A program made the translations under genes and the position numbers. Of a stretch of DNA of 64,000 nt, positions 21,999 through 32,929 are shown piece by piece; the first letter of the stretch is position 1, and every line of letters starts with the position of its first letter. Under the pieces are notes generated by a model. That model was not told the origin of the DNA. It ran no database searches and saw only the letters and a list, made by a program, of their open reading frames with translations. Source of the stretch: Bidens hawaiensis (taxonomy: Eukaryota; Streptophyta; Magnoliopsida; Asterales; Asteraceae). The DNA is taken from NCBI GenBank assembly GCA_021521415.1, contig JAIQDT010000107.1:1116001-1180000 (forward strand). The letters are read 5' to 3'.

Positions 21999-22789
21999 AT
22001 GTCTGGTTACGAAGAACAAGAAGTGTCTACTAACAAGATTCCTAGACTGTATGGACAGGAAAATTTCACAAAATGGAAGGTCTTGTTTGAAGCAGTCGTT
22101 TGCTATAATGATGTTGATATGGGGAACTCAATTTGGAATGGTCCTCAAGACACCACTGAGGGTGCAAATCCAGCTACAACAGCAGTTGTGCGTGAGAGAA
22201 TGAGGAAAGTGGATGATAGGGCCTTAGCCATGATAAAGATAGGTCTGTCATGGGAAATATTGACCAAAGTTGCACATCATGCCACTGCAAAGGCAATGTA
22301 TGATGCAATTCTTGAAATGTTTGAGGGAAACACATATTTGAAGAACATCAAAAAGCAAAGACTGAAGCAACAGTTGGAATGGTTTAAGTATAAGGAAGGA
22401 GAGAGATTGAAGTCGATTCTAGAAAGATTTCTAGCAATTGTGAATAAGTTGAGAACCACTGACTATGTCATGACTGATTATGACTTGAATACCAAGCTGC
22501 TTAACTCAATGCCTAAGGAATGGTACACTGCCTGCAAGTTCATTCTTCAAAAGCCCAATTTCAATGACTTGAAAGTGGATGATGTAGTGTGCTTCCTTCA
22601 GGCTACAGAGATAGAAATGATTGATAATGAGATGATCAAAGAGGAGAAGCCCTGTTTCCAGGTCACTAATGCTCGTATTGCACCCATGAGCAACTTGTCA
22701 ACCAAAAACCAACAACAGATTCCTATAATTAAAGAACCAGTTGAACATTGTGTTGACACACCAAAGTCTTTTGTTGGTGGTAGCACAAG
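21999..22789 (+). pseudogene. gag: Element C gag, N-terminal part (UBN2-type copia gag)
   Basis: From ATG 21999 (MSGYEEQEVSTNKIPRLYG) it reads as a copia gag: GQENFTKWKVLFEA, then EMFEGNTYLKNIKKQRLKQQ, then LLNSMPKEWYT, then a VDDVVCFLQATE stretch. This first part is intact for 264 codons until the minus-strand LTR D1 interrupts it at 22790; the reading frame shown past that point belongs to the LTR. The C-terminal part resumes after 25560. It is distinct from the gag at 1-1696. Confidence 0.85.
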
Positions 22790-25555
22790 TGTCATACCCT
22801 CAATTCCACTAACAGAGTTTTACCGTCAGAGGGTGTGAACTAACAGGATCGGAATTATTAGTTATAATCAAACCATAAATAAAGTTTTCAAACCACGTAA
22901 ACGTTTAAGTGTAAATAAGTGCGGAAGCGTAAAAATATTTAAACCCAATTGTTGTGCCACGCAGGACGACTTAAAAAACCCAATTAATAATATTTTAAAA
23001 CGAGTTTGCATAAACAGTAGCGTTCAAAGTAATGCATGATCCTATACCGTGCGCCCGCCTCGGCTACCTGAGAATAACATACTAAAAGCGTCAACACGAG
23101 GTTGGTGAGTTCACAAGTTTATATCAAATAAAGCGTTTAGCGTTTTGTGTTTAGCGTTTTGCGTTTAGCGTTTTGTGTTACCAGATAGTGTTAAATCAAT
23201 TATATATCTATAGGTAGCTAGCCTATAAAGCAAGTATTACTAAGTGTTCGACACCGAAGCTGACTGTTTAACAAGTGCCTTGCCACCAGGTCTATCCCGA
23301 CCATGGTAATGTGTTTAGCCAAGATTACACCCACTCGACCTCCAGTCGAGTTTAGCGTTGGGTGGGGTTTGTCAAACCCAGTAGTACTACTCAACAGTGA
23401 CTCACTATTATCCAATACTAAACGGTTCGATGTGTAGGACTTCAGTTGTTTCGTTTGCCACTTAGTCTTTACAAGTGATATATAATCTAATAACAAAATC
23501 TAAAAGCGTTTCAGAGTATGTATTCTCCCCCAAGTGAAAAGCGTTTAAAAGAGTTAAAAGGGGAAACGTGAAACTCACTGTTTGCGAAGAATTCCAAAAA
23601 CAAGTCACCCAAGTGATGCGCGTCACAGAAAACTCTCACTAGCGTTCTAAAACAACAAGGAGATTTTCTAAGTGTCGGAACTATTATCGAGTCTCTAGAC
23701 TCGGCACATAATACCTATGCACAAGATACGTTTCGTGTTTCGTTTGTGAATCGTGTGTGTCTCAACAAGCACATTAGTGATACGTTACGTGTGTGAACAA
23801 CTATTTACATATCATGTATTAATATTGTACATTACTAGCAATTATCCCCACAAGGTCAATTTGGTCATAAACGTAGCATTTATTTAACAACAAGCATGTT
23901 TCATGTATTTTCACATAGTTCAGCAGCTAGTTTTATCAAGACAGAATCCTACTTGAAAGATTACTATATTCAATAGATCACAACATATCAAATAATTCAC
24001 CAAAAATCGTCACAAAAACATACATGAGTTAGGTTGCCAGAACATATTTTATTGTATTTTTATTCCACATATATTTCTCACAATGACCAAAACAATACAG
24101 AAAACTCACAGCAGTAAAAATCATGCGCAACAGAATGTTATTTGTTATTCCCGTTAAATGAAAAATCCAATTAATGCAAGACCAATTGGGTTAGATTCTT
24201 AACTCAACAAGTTAACTTTCAGAAGTGGAACCAACCCATTTGGTCTTGTAGTTCATGAGATATGATAATTACAAAACAACCTAACAGCAGGTCTCACAAT
24301 TCAGATTTGCACTTCAGTTTTGTAAAATAATAAAAGTTAACTTTTACTTGTCCAAAAATTACAATTTTGGACTTCATAGAAACTAGACTCAACAAAGTAC
24401 CCTGTAGTGTTAACAACCTCGACCAATTTCCACATTAACATTTAGTTACAGTTGTCTAAACATAACTTACAATCTGTCCAGTACCAGTTTAGACCTTTAA
24501 TCACATTTAAATCATTTGAACAACCAAAACACCTCCAAATTAGGCGTGGTTGGGTTTTCTGGAAACTAGACTCAGAGTACTACCTTTTAGACTCATAAAT
24601 AGCTCAGTTTGCTTTAATATTTAACAAGTTACATGTCGTTCAAGTTTAACAATTACTGCTGTCAAAACTCAGCAAGCACAAACAATCGTCTAACATGCAT
24701 CCTAAGCATACGACATAACTCAAAACATGTAATAAACATAATTAATCACAAAAATCAGCAGTAACCCTCTAGGGTTTACAATCAACCAATGATTCATCAA
24801 TCTTTCACCGTTCAAAATCACATATGATCATCAATATCAATAACCAACACATAATCAATCATCCTCTAGCAATAATCAATCATAAGAACACTTAATACAT
24901 GATATTCAATAATTAGGGTTTCATATTTATACCTTAAAACGCAGAAACAACCAAGAGAAACTTGAGAGGTGCTTAGAAACGAGTGTGGGATGCTCCGATT
25001 ATGAAGAATAAGATCAAACGGGTGTGATATGTGTGTGGGTTGTGGCTGCCGATCGCGAAGAGAGGGAGAGAGAGGGCTGCCGTCGGGTTTAGAGAGAGAG
25101 AGGGGAGAAAGAGTTAGGGTTTGGATAATATTATTTAATAATAATATGTTACATCAAGGCCCCTCCACTTCTAAATATTATTTTTCTAGCTTAAATTAAC
25201 TTGTTTGCATCTTGAGTTAACGTTTCATACAATGTTATCACATAACACATAAGTCTAACACATAATTATCACATAATTATTGTTTTGATGTTTTTCGTTT
25301 ATTCACCAATGGTTTGCGTCAACTCGTTTGTGTTTCGGTGCAATCCCGAAAGACTACACATGTAGTAATTTGTCAAGCATCATTTAAAACCTTATTTTAA
25401 ATGTAATGAGATGTGCGTTCTAGATCAAGTGATCTTAAGTTTGAATTGACGGAGTTTGAGTTAACGGAGTTAACCTGAAATTGACAAGTGTCACATCATT
25501 CCCATGTTAAAGAATTTTCGTCCCGAAAATTTGAGTCAAGTCGTGATGGGTGTCT
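22790..25555 (-). mobile_element. D1: minus-strand gypsy 3' LTR plus end of internal region
   Basis: The LTR (22790-25495, about 2.7 kb) reads TGTCATACCC..GTGTCACA on the plus strand and matches D2 throughout. Unlike D2 it keeps about 60 bases of internal sequence on its right (25496-25555): on the minus strand these are the hairpin AATTTTCG-GGA-CGAAAATT and the bases leading to the LTR, as in element A upstream of its polypurine tract. So it is the 3' end of a deleted element, not a clean solo LTR. No target duplication is visible. It splits the gag of element C. Confidence 0.8.
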
Positions 25556-25560
25556 GAAAA

Positions 25561-26847
25561 AGCAAGAAAAATTTTCAGTTTGTCATAACAAATCACTATG
25601 GTAATCAACAAAGGTTCAATGTCCAATTAATAGATGATACTGATTCTGCCTCTATGGCAAGTGGGCTTGTACCTTACACTAGTGGTGGAAATGGTCAAGG
25701 AAGTGAAACACATGCTTTGTTCTCAATATTTACAGATTCATATAATGCTTTTGTTGCAAAGAATCTAATTCATACAAGTGTGGTCCAGTATGACCTTGAG
25801 CAGATATATGTTGATGATTTGGAGGATATGGATTTGAAATGGCAAGCTGCCATGTTGACTCTTAGAAGCAAAAGGTTGTACAATAGGACTGGTAGATCAC
25901 TTCTATTAGGGTCTAATGAAAGAATTGGTTTTGATATGTTAAAAGCCATTTTCTATAACTGCCAACAGCCAGGCCACTTTGCAAGAGAGTGTAATATGCC
26001 AAGAAACTATCAAAAGAACCAGTTCCAAAATCAACCAAAAAACCAGCAGCATCAATATCAACAGAACCAGATGAGAACTAACAATCCCAATAGCAACAAC
26101 TTCAACCATAACAACAACTTCAACAACAACTATAATCCCAACTTCAACAACTTCCAGCCTTAAATGAACAATCACAATCAAGTTGTGCCACACAATCAAG
26201 GTTTTCAAAGAAATAACAATCAAAACCAAAACATTCAAAATGTTCCAAATAACTCAGTCCCAACCAATCAAAACCAACCCAGAAATGAAGGAGGGGCTGG
26301 AGTAGCCATGGAAGTTGATGTATTAGATCAGGGGGAGAACCAACCAATTCCAACGCCACCATCCACACCTTTGCCATCACAACCCATTATACCATCACCA
26401 CCACAATCACCACCACAAACTCCACCACACCAAACCACTCAATCACCTACCCAAACATTAACCTTGAGCCATCCTGAAACATCAACTCATACATCCCCAA
26501 CACCACAAGCACCACAAACCAATAGCCCAATTCAAACAGATTCATTCATTCCAAGCCCACCCCATACACAATCAACACCCCATACACAATCACCACCCCA
26601 AATACAATTACCACTCCAACCAATTATCCAAACCCAAATCCTAAACCTAGAACAATCTAAACCCGAACACTTCACTACATCACCACCCACAACACCACAT
26701 ACTGACACATGCCTATTCCAAAGAAATTTGGACCTAATGAAAGAAAATGCTGAATTAAAGGAGAGGAATGAGGAGGTGACTATGGAGAATATGAGGTTAA
26801 TAGATCAATTGGCCCGGGCTATGATGAAAATTCAAGCCCTGAATTAG
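25561..26847 (+). pseudogene. gag: Element C gag, C-terminal part with defective zinc knuckle and Pro/Gln/Asn-rich tail
   Basis: The frame is open from about 25575; the ATG at 25654 is internal to gag. It shows the usual copia pre-knuckle region (YVDDLEDMDLKWQAAMLTLRS). The knuckle at 25951-25992 has Phe in place of the first Cys (FYNC..H..C). An Asn-rich run follows, then a stop (TAA, 26161-26163). The same frame continues as an Asn/Gln- then Pro/Thr/Ser-rich region, ending in a short Leu/Glu-rich helix before TAG at 26845-26847. Confidence 0.8.
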
Positions 26848-28314
26848 GAGGTTGAGAAGACCTCAGCTGCCCCAAAACAGGGGGAGAATGTAAATATGCC
26901 AACTAATGCTATGGTGAATGTTGAAACTGAAAAGGATACAGGTGTAGAGATTGTTGATGGTTTGAAATGTATACTAAATGCATATGATGATGATGAGGAT
27001 AGTGATGAGAGGAGAGTAGAGGATGTTGATTATGAAGCATATTCTTCTGATAAAGGAGAACGAGATTATGATGTGAATGATGAAGTAATGAATGTGATAT
27101 GGAGTGAGGAGGATGATGAAGTGAGGAATGATGAGGAGACAAGGGATGAAATTGAAAAGACAAATGATGAAGAAAATGTGGCTACCACTGATGTGGTCAC
27201 TAATGTTTTCACTGACAATCAGACTGAAACCCAAAATGATGTAATCAATGAAAGGAATACTACTACTACTGAGAAGCCAATAATTACTGAAATTGAACAA
27301 CCTGAAAGCTCCAAGAGGGTAGAGTATGACCCTGAATTAGAAGCACTTGAAAAGGAGATTGATGATTATCAACAATCTGATGAAGAGGAAGATGTACAGA
27401 AAAGAGTAGATAAAGGAAAGGCAAAGGTAAATGAAGAAGAGCCTATTAAGGCAAATCCTGTGAAAGACATCTTGTTTAAAGATGATGTAGAAGCTTCTGC
27501 TGCTGCTAAAAGAAAACTTGAAGAAACTGTGAGAGAGACAAGGGAGAGGGAGATATTGGCCCAATCCATGACTCCTAAGGAATTGGCAGAGCAGGAAGCA
27601 CTGATCTCTCAAGCCAATGTGGCCAAAATGATAAATGAAGATGAGGTTGAGGATCAGATTGTTATTGAAGCCTTGATTAAGTTGAAAAGCGTTGAAGAGG
27701 TAGACAATTATTTGGCTATGATAGTCAGCATGTTCCAACCAGAAAAGAAGTCAAATAAAACTACTGAACCAACCAACATGAATACAGAGATGATGGTTGA
27801 AGAGGAGATTGGTGAGTCTATTGCATCAATGGCTTCCAAGAAATGGGTTGAACAAGTGAGAGAAGATATAAGGAAAAACCCAACTGACAGCTGGCCAGAA
27901 AGAGATCATGTGACTCAATCTCATGAAACACTATATCAGAAGAAAGAAAGACTTTCTAATCTATATGAAAAATTTGCAGAGAAAGTCAACAGGTTTTCTA
28001 AGACCTATATGAGAAGAAAGAGGGCACCTGAACAGTCTGAACATGAAAGACCTAAGAAGAAAGGAAAATGGGATGAAAAGAACAAGTGTTATGTGGAAAC
28101 TCCTGGTGATGAAGACAGTCCAATCAGAGTAGTCCCACTACAAACATTGATGCCAGGAGTAAAAATCCCAGGTATTCCTGATGTTTTTGTTGTAAGTAAT
28201 CCAAATCCAGAACATCCAACTCCTGATGAGCCTAAGATTGATGCAGTAAATTAATCAACAGAGGAGGAAGATGAGTCTGATGAATATGATGATAATAATG
28301 ACAATGATGGAAAG
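26848..28314 (+). pseudogene. Element C unknown ORF, acidic first half
   Basis: In the same frame as gag after the TAG at 26845; open to TAA 28252-28254 (452 residues from the ATG at 26896). The N-terminus is extremely Asp/Glu-rich (DEDSDERRVEDVDYEAYSS). A helical charged region follows (AAAKRKLEETVRETRERE..), then a basic stretch (MRRKRAPEQ, ERPKKKGKW) that could be a nuclear signal, and a Pro-rich end with PLQTLMPGVKIPGIPDVF. I do not recognise the family. It lacks integrase and RT motifs and occupies the place where copia elements carry pol. A 1-base shift near 28315 leads into the next segment. Confidence 0.65.
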
Positions 28315-30194
28315 GTGATGAAGCTACTAATGTTGTGTCCCCATAAGTCACAATGACTGGTGAACAAAGGGCAAACATTGAGCTGAGTATGAGGGAAGCC
28401 AAAAGGAAACATCCATTGGTTATGAAACTGAGAAGTTATGGAATAAGCTTTGAAACTTTAGCTGATCTGGATGATGGTCAGTTGCAAAAGAGACTAGACA
28501 AAGAGAGAGAGGTAATAAAGAAAAAGATGCAACAAAAGAATAAAGATGGCAAGAAATACAGAGAGTATCTAAGAAAACATGGCTATTCAGAGAAAGATTT
28601 AATTCACTTTAAGATTGACAAGCCTCAAGATCTTTACAATAGTGAAAGAGAAAAGGTGATAGAAAAGTTTGTGAAGGAACATGAGGATGATGAAAAACTA
28701 AAAGCCTTAAAAGAGAAATATGGCGGAAAGTGTGGATACCTGCTGGAAAGAGGTATGAAACAGAGCATGGTTGAAAGTCTGGATGAGAAAACAGTTGAAA
28801 CCATCTATTCCAATATGAAAAGAAAAGAAATACTGAAAAAGGTGGTACAAACTGATATATCAAGTGATAAACTAAAGGGCTCAAATCAAGAGAAAGAAAG
28901 GCAAGAAGAACAGTCTGAGCCTCCTAAGAAGAAAAGGAAGTTAATGACATTGAGAAAGAAGCAAGAGGCTGACAGAGTTAAAACTCAAGAAACCCCAATC
29001 CCAGAGAAAATAAATCCTGAACCGGTTGAAGAACCCACTGCTCCTTGGGAAAATGATTAAATGATTGACATTTTATGAGGGGTAATGACTACTCAGAAAG
29101 GGATGGATGTTGAGGCCTTTAATGCATTAACCAAGGATGAACTGAAAGAAATATTTTATATGCAAAAGGCTGAATGGGAAAATGTATTGTTGCAGGCGGC
29201 AAATCCCAGAAGCTTTATTGGAGGGAGATTTGTACCTGCTGGTTTATTGAGGGATGAAGCAATTGATGAAAGTATTGTTAGACTATTCAGTGAAGGAGGT
29301 GAAAATTTGGAAGAATTGGTAAATCTTCCTACTGAAATGTTGGTAAGTTGGTACCAGAAAAGATTTGAAGTAGAAGGGCCCAGTGAACCAATGATGGCCA
29401 CACAAACAGGGCCATCTATATCAAGACAACAACCAACAATTCACAGACAAGAATCAAGTGGGGCTTAACCTCAAAGGACAACAAGACCACAATATGATGT
29501 GGATCTGCCCAGAAGACTCTACTATGATTCAGTCTCTCAAACCCTGAAAGTTGTGATGGAAAGAAAACAACTGAGAGACATTATTATGAATAAAGACTTT
29601 GCTGAGTTCACACCAAAACAGTTGGAAAAGATGGCCAAGCTTGATCCTTATGACTACCATGATACAAGCAAAAGGGCATGAAGACAGCAAAATGAACTCT
29701 CAAATTTCCTAAGAGATGAAGCTGACAAGAGATTTCCCTTCTTGAAAGAAAAGAAAAGCTGGAAAGTGAAAAGACTTGAGAAAACAAGAAGAACAGCTAA
29801 ACTGAAGAAAATAGCTAGTGCCAGGCTGAGATATGAAATAAACATCAAAGATAAAAATCCTCTGTCAAATATGAACACCTGCATCAGATTGGAAAGAAAA
29901 ATGGCAAGACCAAATTATACTGTGCAGAAAAATGGCATAATTGCAAAAGTTGAATACAAGGAGAATACAGGCCATTATGTTCTAAGAAACTCAGATGGAG
30001 TAGCTTTGGCAGTGATCAAAAAAAATGAAGACTTGACTTACCTACACTATGAAGACTTAACTGATATCAGGGATTTGGCCATTCCAGAGAGTCACACTCA
30101 CTACCAAATCCTTGAAATTTTCAAACAAAGGGCAACAACAGTCATGGAAAATAGAAGACAAGCCTACTATGATGCAAGAAGAAAAAGAAAATGA
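28315..30194 (+). pseudogene. Element C unknown ORF, basic second half
   Basis: One frame from about 28315 to a terminal TGA at 30192-30194, broken by stops at 28344, 29058, 29076, 29466 and 29679. The segments are Lys/Glu-rich and predicted helical; one carries PPKKKRKLMTLRKKQ, a nuclear-signal-like basic run. Less charged, possibly folded pieces include RSFIGGRFVPAGLLRDEAID, LPRRLYYDSVSQTLKVVMER and GIIAKVEYKENTGHYVLRN. I cannot assign a family. The repeated in-phase stops with preserved codon character say that this was one long coding region, read with the preceding segment as about 1,340 codons after gag, that has only recently decayed. Confidence 0.65.
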
Positions 30195-30366
30195 ACATTA
30201 GTATAGGCTTTGTTTTGTAATGTCTACGGACAACATTTGAATATGTAACTATTTGACTTTGTTATGAATATGTATTTTGATTTTGATTTGTTGTGTATTT
30301 TGACTAAGTGCATGTAACCATAGAGATGTTTTGGGTCAGCTGAGGTGTTTCAATCTAGGGGGAGAT
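30195..30366 (+). promoter_or_regulatory. 3' untranslated end and polypurine tract of element C
   Basis: A short AT-rich non-coding stretch after the last ORF ends in CTAGGGGGAGAT, a polypurine tract abutting the 3' LTR TG at 30367. Confidence 0.85.
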
Positions 30367-31503
30367 TGTTGAGTCAAAGATTTGACCTAAGAAAGATATA
30401 AGGAAGATTGGAATCTTCTCAACATCCTCAGAATTCGCTAAGTATGGATCCGGGCACACCTTAGACTTCCGAGCAAGCTTTTACTTAGCCGGGTATGATA
30501 TTTTGTCTATCGGGCAAGGTTATCTTCTAGAATTCTTCTTTAGTGGATATCCGAGCAGGGTTCACAAATTAGTGTATCATCGAGCAAGATTCACTAGTTT
30601 ATGCAAATCCGAGCAAGGATCACTTTATCAAGCAAGTCTGTTCTTCATAGCCAAGTAAGGCTTACTTCCGAGTAAGCTTTTGGCTAACCAAGCTCATCAA
30701 GCCAAGTGATTGGAAGACCGGGCAAGGTATTCTTTAATAATATATTGGTCCAAGCAGGCTTGATGTTTAATGAAATATCTCTAAGTAACATCGGGCAAGG
30801 TTCAACTCAAGTAAGGAACAGTACTGCCGGGCACACTTTGCTAATAAGCTATTTTATAGTAAAGAGTTGAAGGAACCATTGAAGAACAAGGTTGCTCGTA
30901 AGGGTTTGTCGGGCAAAGTATGATAAAGTCAAGAAGATTGCACCCGGTGAGTATTTCACTTGGTGAAATATCCATTAAGTAAAGTCTACCTGGAAACTGA
31001 TCCCGGGCACACATCTATGTTACCAAGTACTGAAGGAAGGCAGGGCACACAGTCTACTCGGAGAGTCAATATTGCTGCAAAGCCTACCCGGAAGACTTGT
31101 ATAGGGGGTGTAAGGTTATAAAAGGAATAATTTAGGGCACGCCTCCTAACAAGCAGAAGGACGGATTTAGGCAAACACACTTTTAGGATAAGGAGGAATA
31201 TTTCTGAGTGTGACAGACGTCCTAGGAATCGTACGGATAAACTTTCCCATCAAGAAACCCTAAATCGATTATCATTTGTATGATAAACATTATATGAATG
31301 GAAATCTTTTGAGTGAATCTTGTGTGTGTTAGTTACCTTTGATTATTGTTCAGCAACTACCCTGTTTGTTATTGATTCCACCTTTAACAAATGGTTATCT
31401 TTCTAAATATAGCAACCCGTCATTAACTCCCTTGTCAACACATTTATTTGTGTGAGTTATGACATGATTTGTGTAAGATCTACCTGAAATCGGGGACCTG
31501 ACA
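30367..31503 (+). repeat. 3' LTR of element C
   Basis: Collinear with 20477-21692 apart from an ~80-base deletion near 31100 and scattered substitutions. TATAAAAG at about 31118-31125. Ends ..GGGGACCTGACA, followed by TTCTT, the right copy of the target duplication. Confidence 0.9.
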
Positions 31504-31508
31504 TTCTT

Positions 31509-32929
31509 AACAATTTTGACTTTGACCCTGAGTCAAAATCTGGATAATATCTATTGATAATTCATTATGACTGGTCATTCATTACGCGGTCATAACGAAT
31601 GGGGCTCTTTCGTGCGACTTGATAACAAAAGAACCTATAATTCATTATCTATCCATTCGTTATATTAAGATAACGAATCAAGTCACGTCAAGATAACGAA
31701 TTAGGCTCACGAACTAGGATAACGAATCAGATCATGTAAGATAACGAATTAGGTGATTCGTTACTCACCAATTCGCTAAGTTAAGGTAACGAATCAGGCC
31801 ATCTCCAAATAAAGAATTAGGCCATGAATCATGCTATGTTTAGTTAACGAATTAGGCTTAATTCTTTATATCGAACAAGTGGGAGATGTAGATAATAATT
31901 TAAAATCCAAATGGAAAATGTGTTAAGAGAGCTTAACCCCAGCCAGGGCTCTACCCCTTGGACCCCGCTAGGGGCTGCTGCCCCTAGAACCTCGCTGCCC
32001 CCAGGATCCCCGTTCATTGAGGGTTATAATTAAACTACAAATACGATATGGATGGTGATAGTAATTAATACGCGTAATTGTTATACAGTTAGCCACGCAC
32101 AACTAAAGAAAGGGATAACCAGTAACGGTGAACGTAACCGAGCCCAGGTGAGTTTCTAGCCCCATTTCCTTGTTATGTTTTTGGGGTTGTGTGCATACAC
32201 GATGGGATAGTTAATACACTTACCTTAAATGGTAAGTGTATGCCATGTATGATTTATATGTTACTTATGTGTATCTTGGATGTGAATGAAAGCTTGTCGG
32301 TACGTGAACGATCTTAGGATATTGCACGTGTTAACAAGGGAGGTATGTTTATGAAAGATGAATGTGTATGATAGATATTTGTACGTCATATAAGTATGTA
32401 TAACTGATTAAAGAAAGGTTATGTATGGTACGGGTATGTAAAGACAGTATGTACGAAGATGAAGATGTAAGGGATCAGACCCTAATAATATCTGAGATGG
32501 AGAAGAAAGGGATCAGAACCTAATAATATCTGAGATAGAGAAGAAAAGAGGGATCAGACCCAAATAATATCTGAGATAGACAAGAAAGAGATCAGACCCT
32601 AATAATATCTGAGATAGATAAGGAAAGAGGGATCAGACCCTAATAATTTCTAAGATAGATTGGACAGTAATTATATAGTATGAAAGTAATAAAGTATGAA
32701 CATATGTATGAAATTATGTAATGAAAGTAAATAAGTAAAGTAATTATTATGTATCTTCGAATGCATGATTGAAGGTAAGTGTATGTATTGTATGATGTGT
32801 GATTAACTAGAACTCACTCAGCGTAGCTGACTTTTAGTATGCACGCAGGTGAGTATGATGTGGCTTGAGCGGGGACACATGGCAGAAGAATAAGGGTTTG
32901 GCATCTGAAGACTCGTGATGTTTTTATAT
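31509..32929 (+). repeat. Middle part of solo LTR B1 with palindromic and tandem arrays
   Basis: Matches 43990-45540 of B2. At 31560-31870 it holds many TAACGAAT/ATTCGTTA motifs in inverted pairs. At 32467-32665 about five ~40-base units begin with a GGATCAGACCC-like phrase followed by TAATAATATCTGAGATAGA. B2 has an unrelated array at the same relative place. No gene. Confidence 0.8.

Larger units (their letters stand above)
20477..31503 (+). mobile_element. Element C: copia-type gag element with no pol, about 11 kb
   Basis: LTRs of 1216 bp (20477-21692) and 1137 bp (30367-31503), primer site at 21695, polypurine tract at about 30356-30366. Target duplication TTGTT / TTCTT (one mismatch); the uninterrupted relative B2 has TTCTT at this point, confirming insertion into B1. 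Between the LTRs lies a copia gag and then about 4 kb in essentially one reading frame that carries no protease, integrase, RT or RNase H motif. It must have depended on enzymes from another element, as known for gag-only terminal-repeat retrotransposons in plants. It is interrupted by D1 at 22790. Confidence 0.88.

Noticed and set aside
26909..27738. Minus-strand His/Ile-rich ORFs opposite element C
   Set aside because: Shadows of the acidic, GAT/GAA-rich coding strand.
31560..31870. CRISPR-like array from regularly spaced TAACGAAT motifs
   Set aside because: Units are short, inverted and irregular, inside a plant solo LTR; no cas genes and the wrong type of genome.
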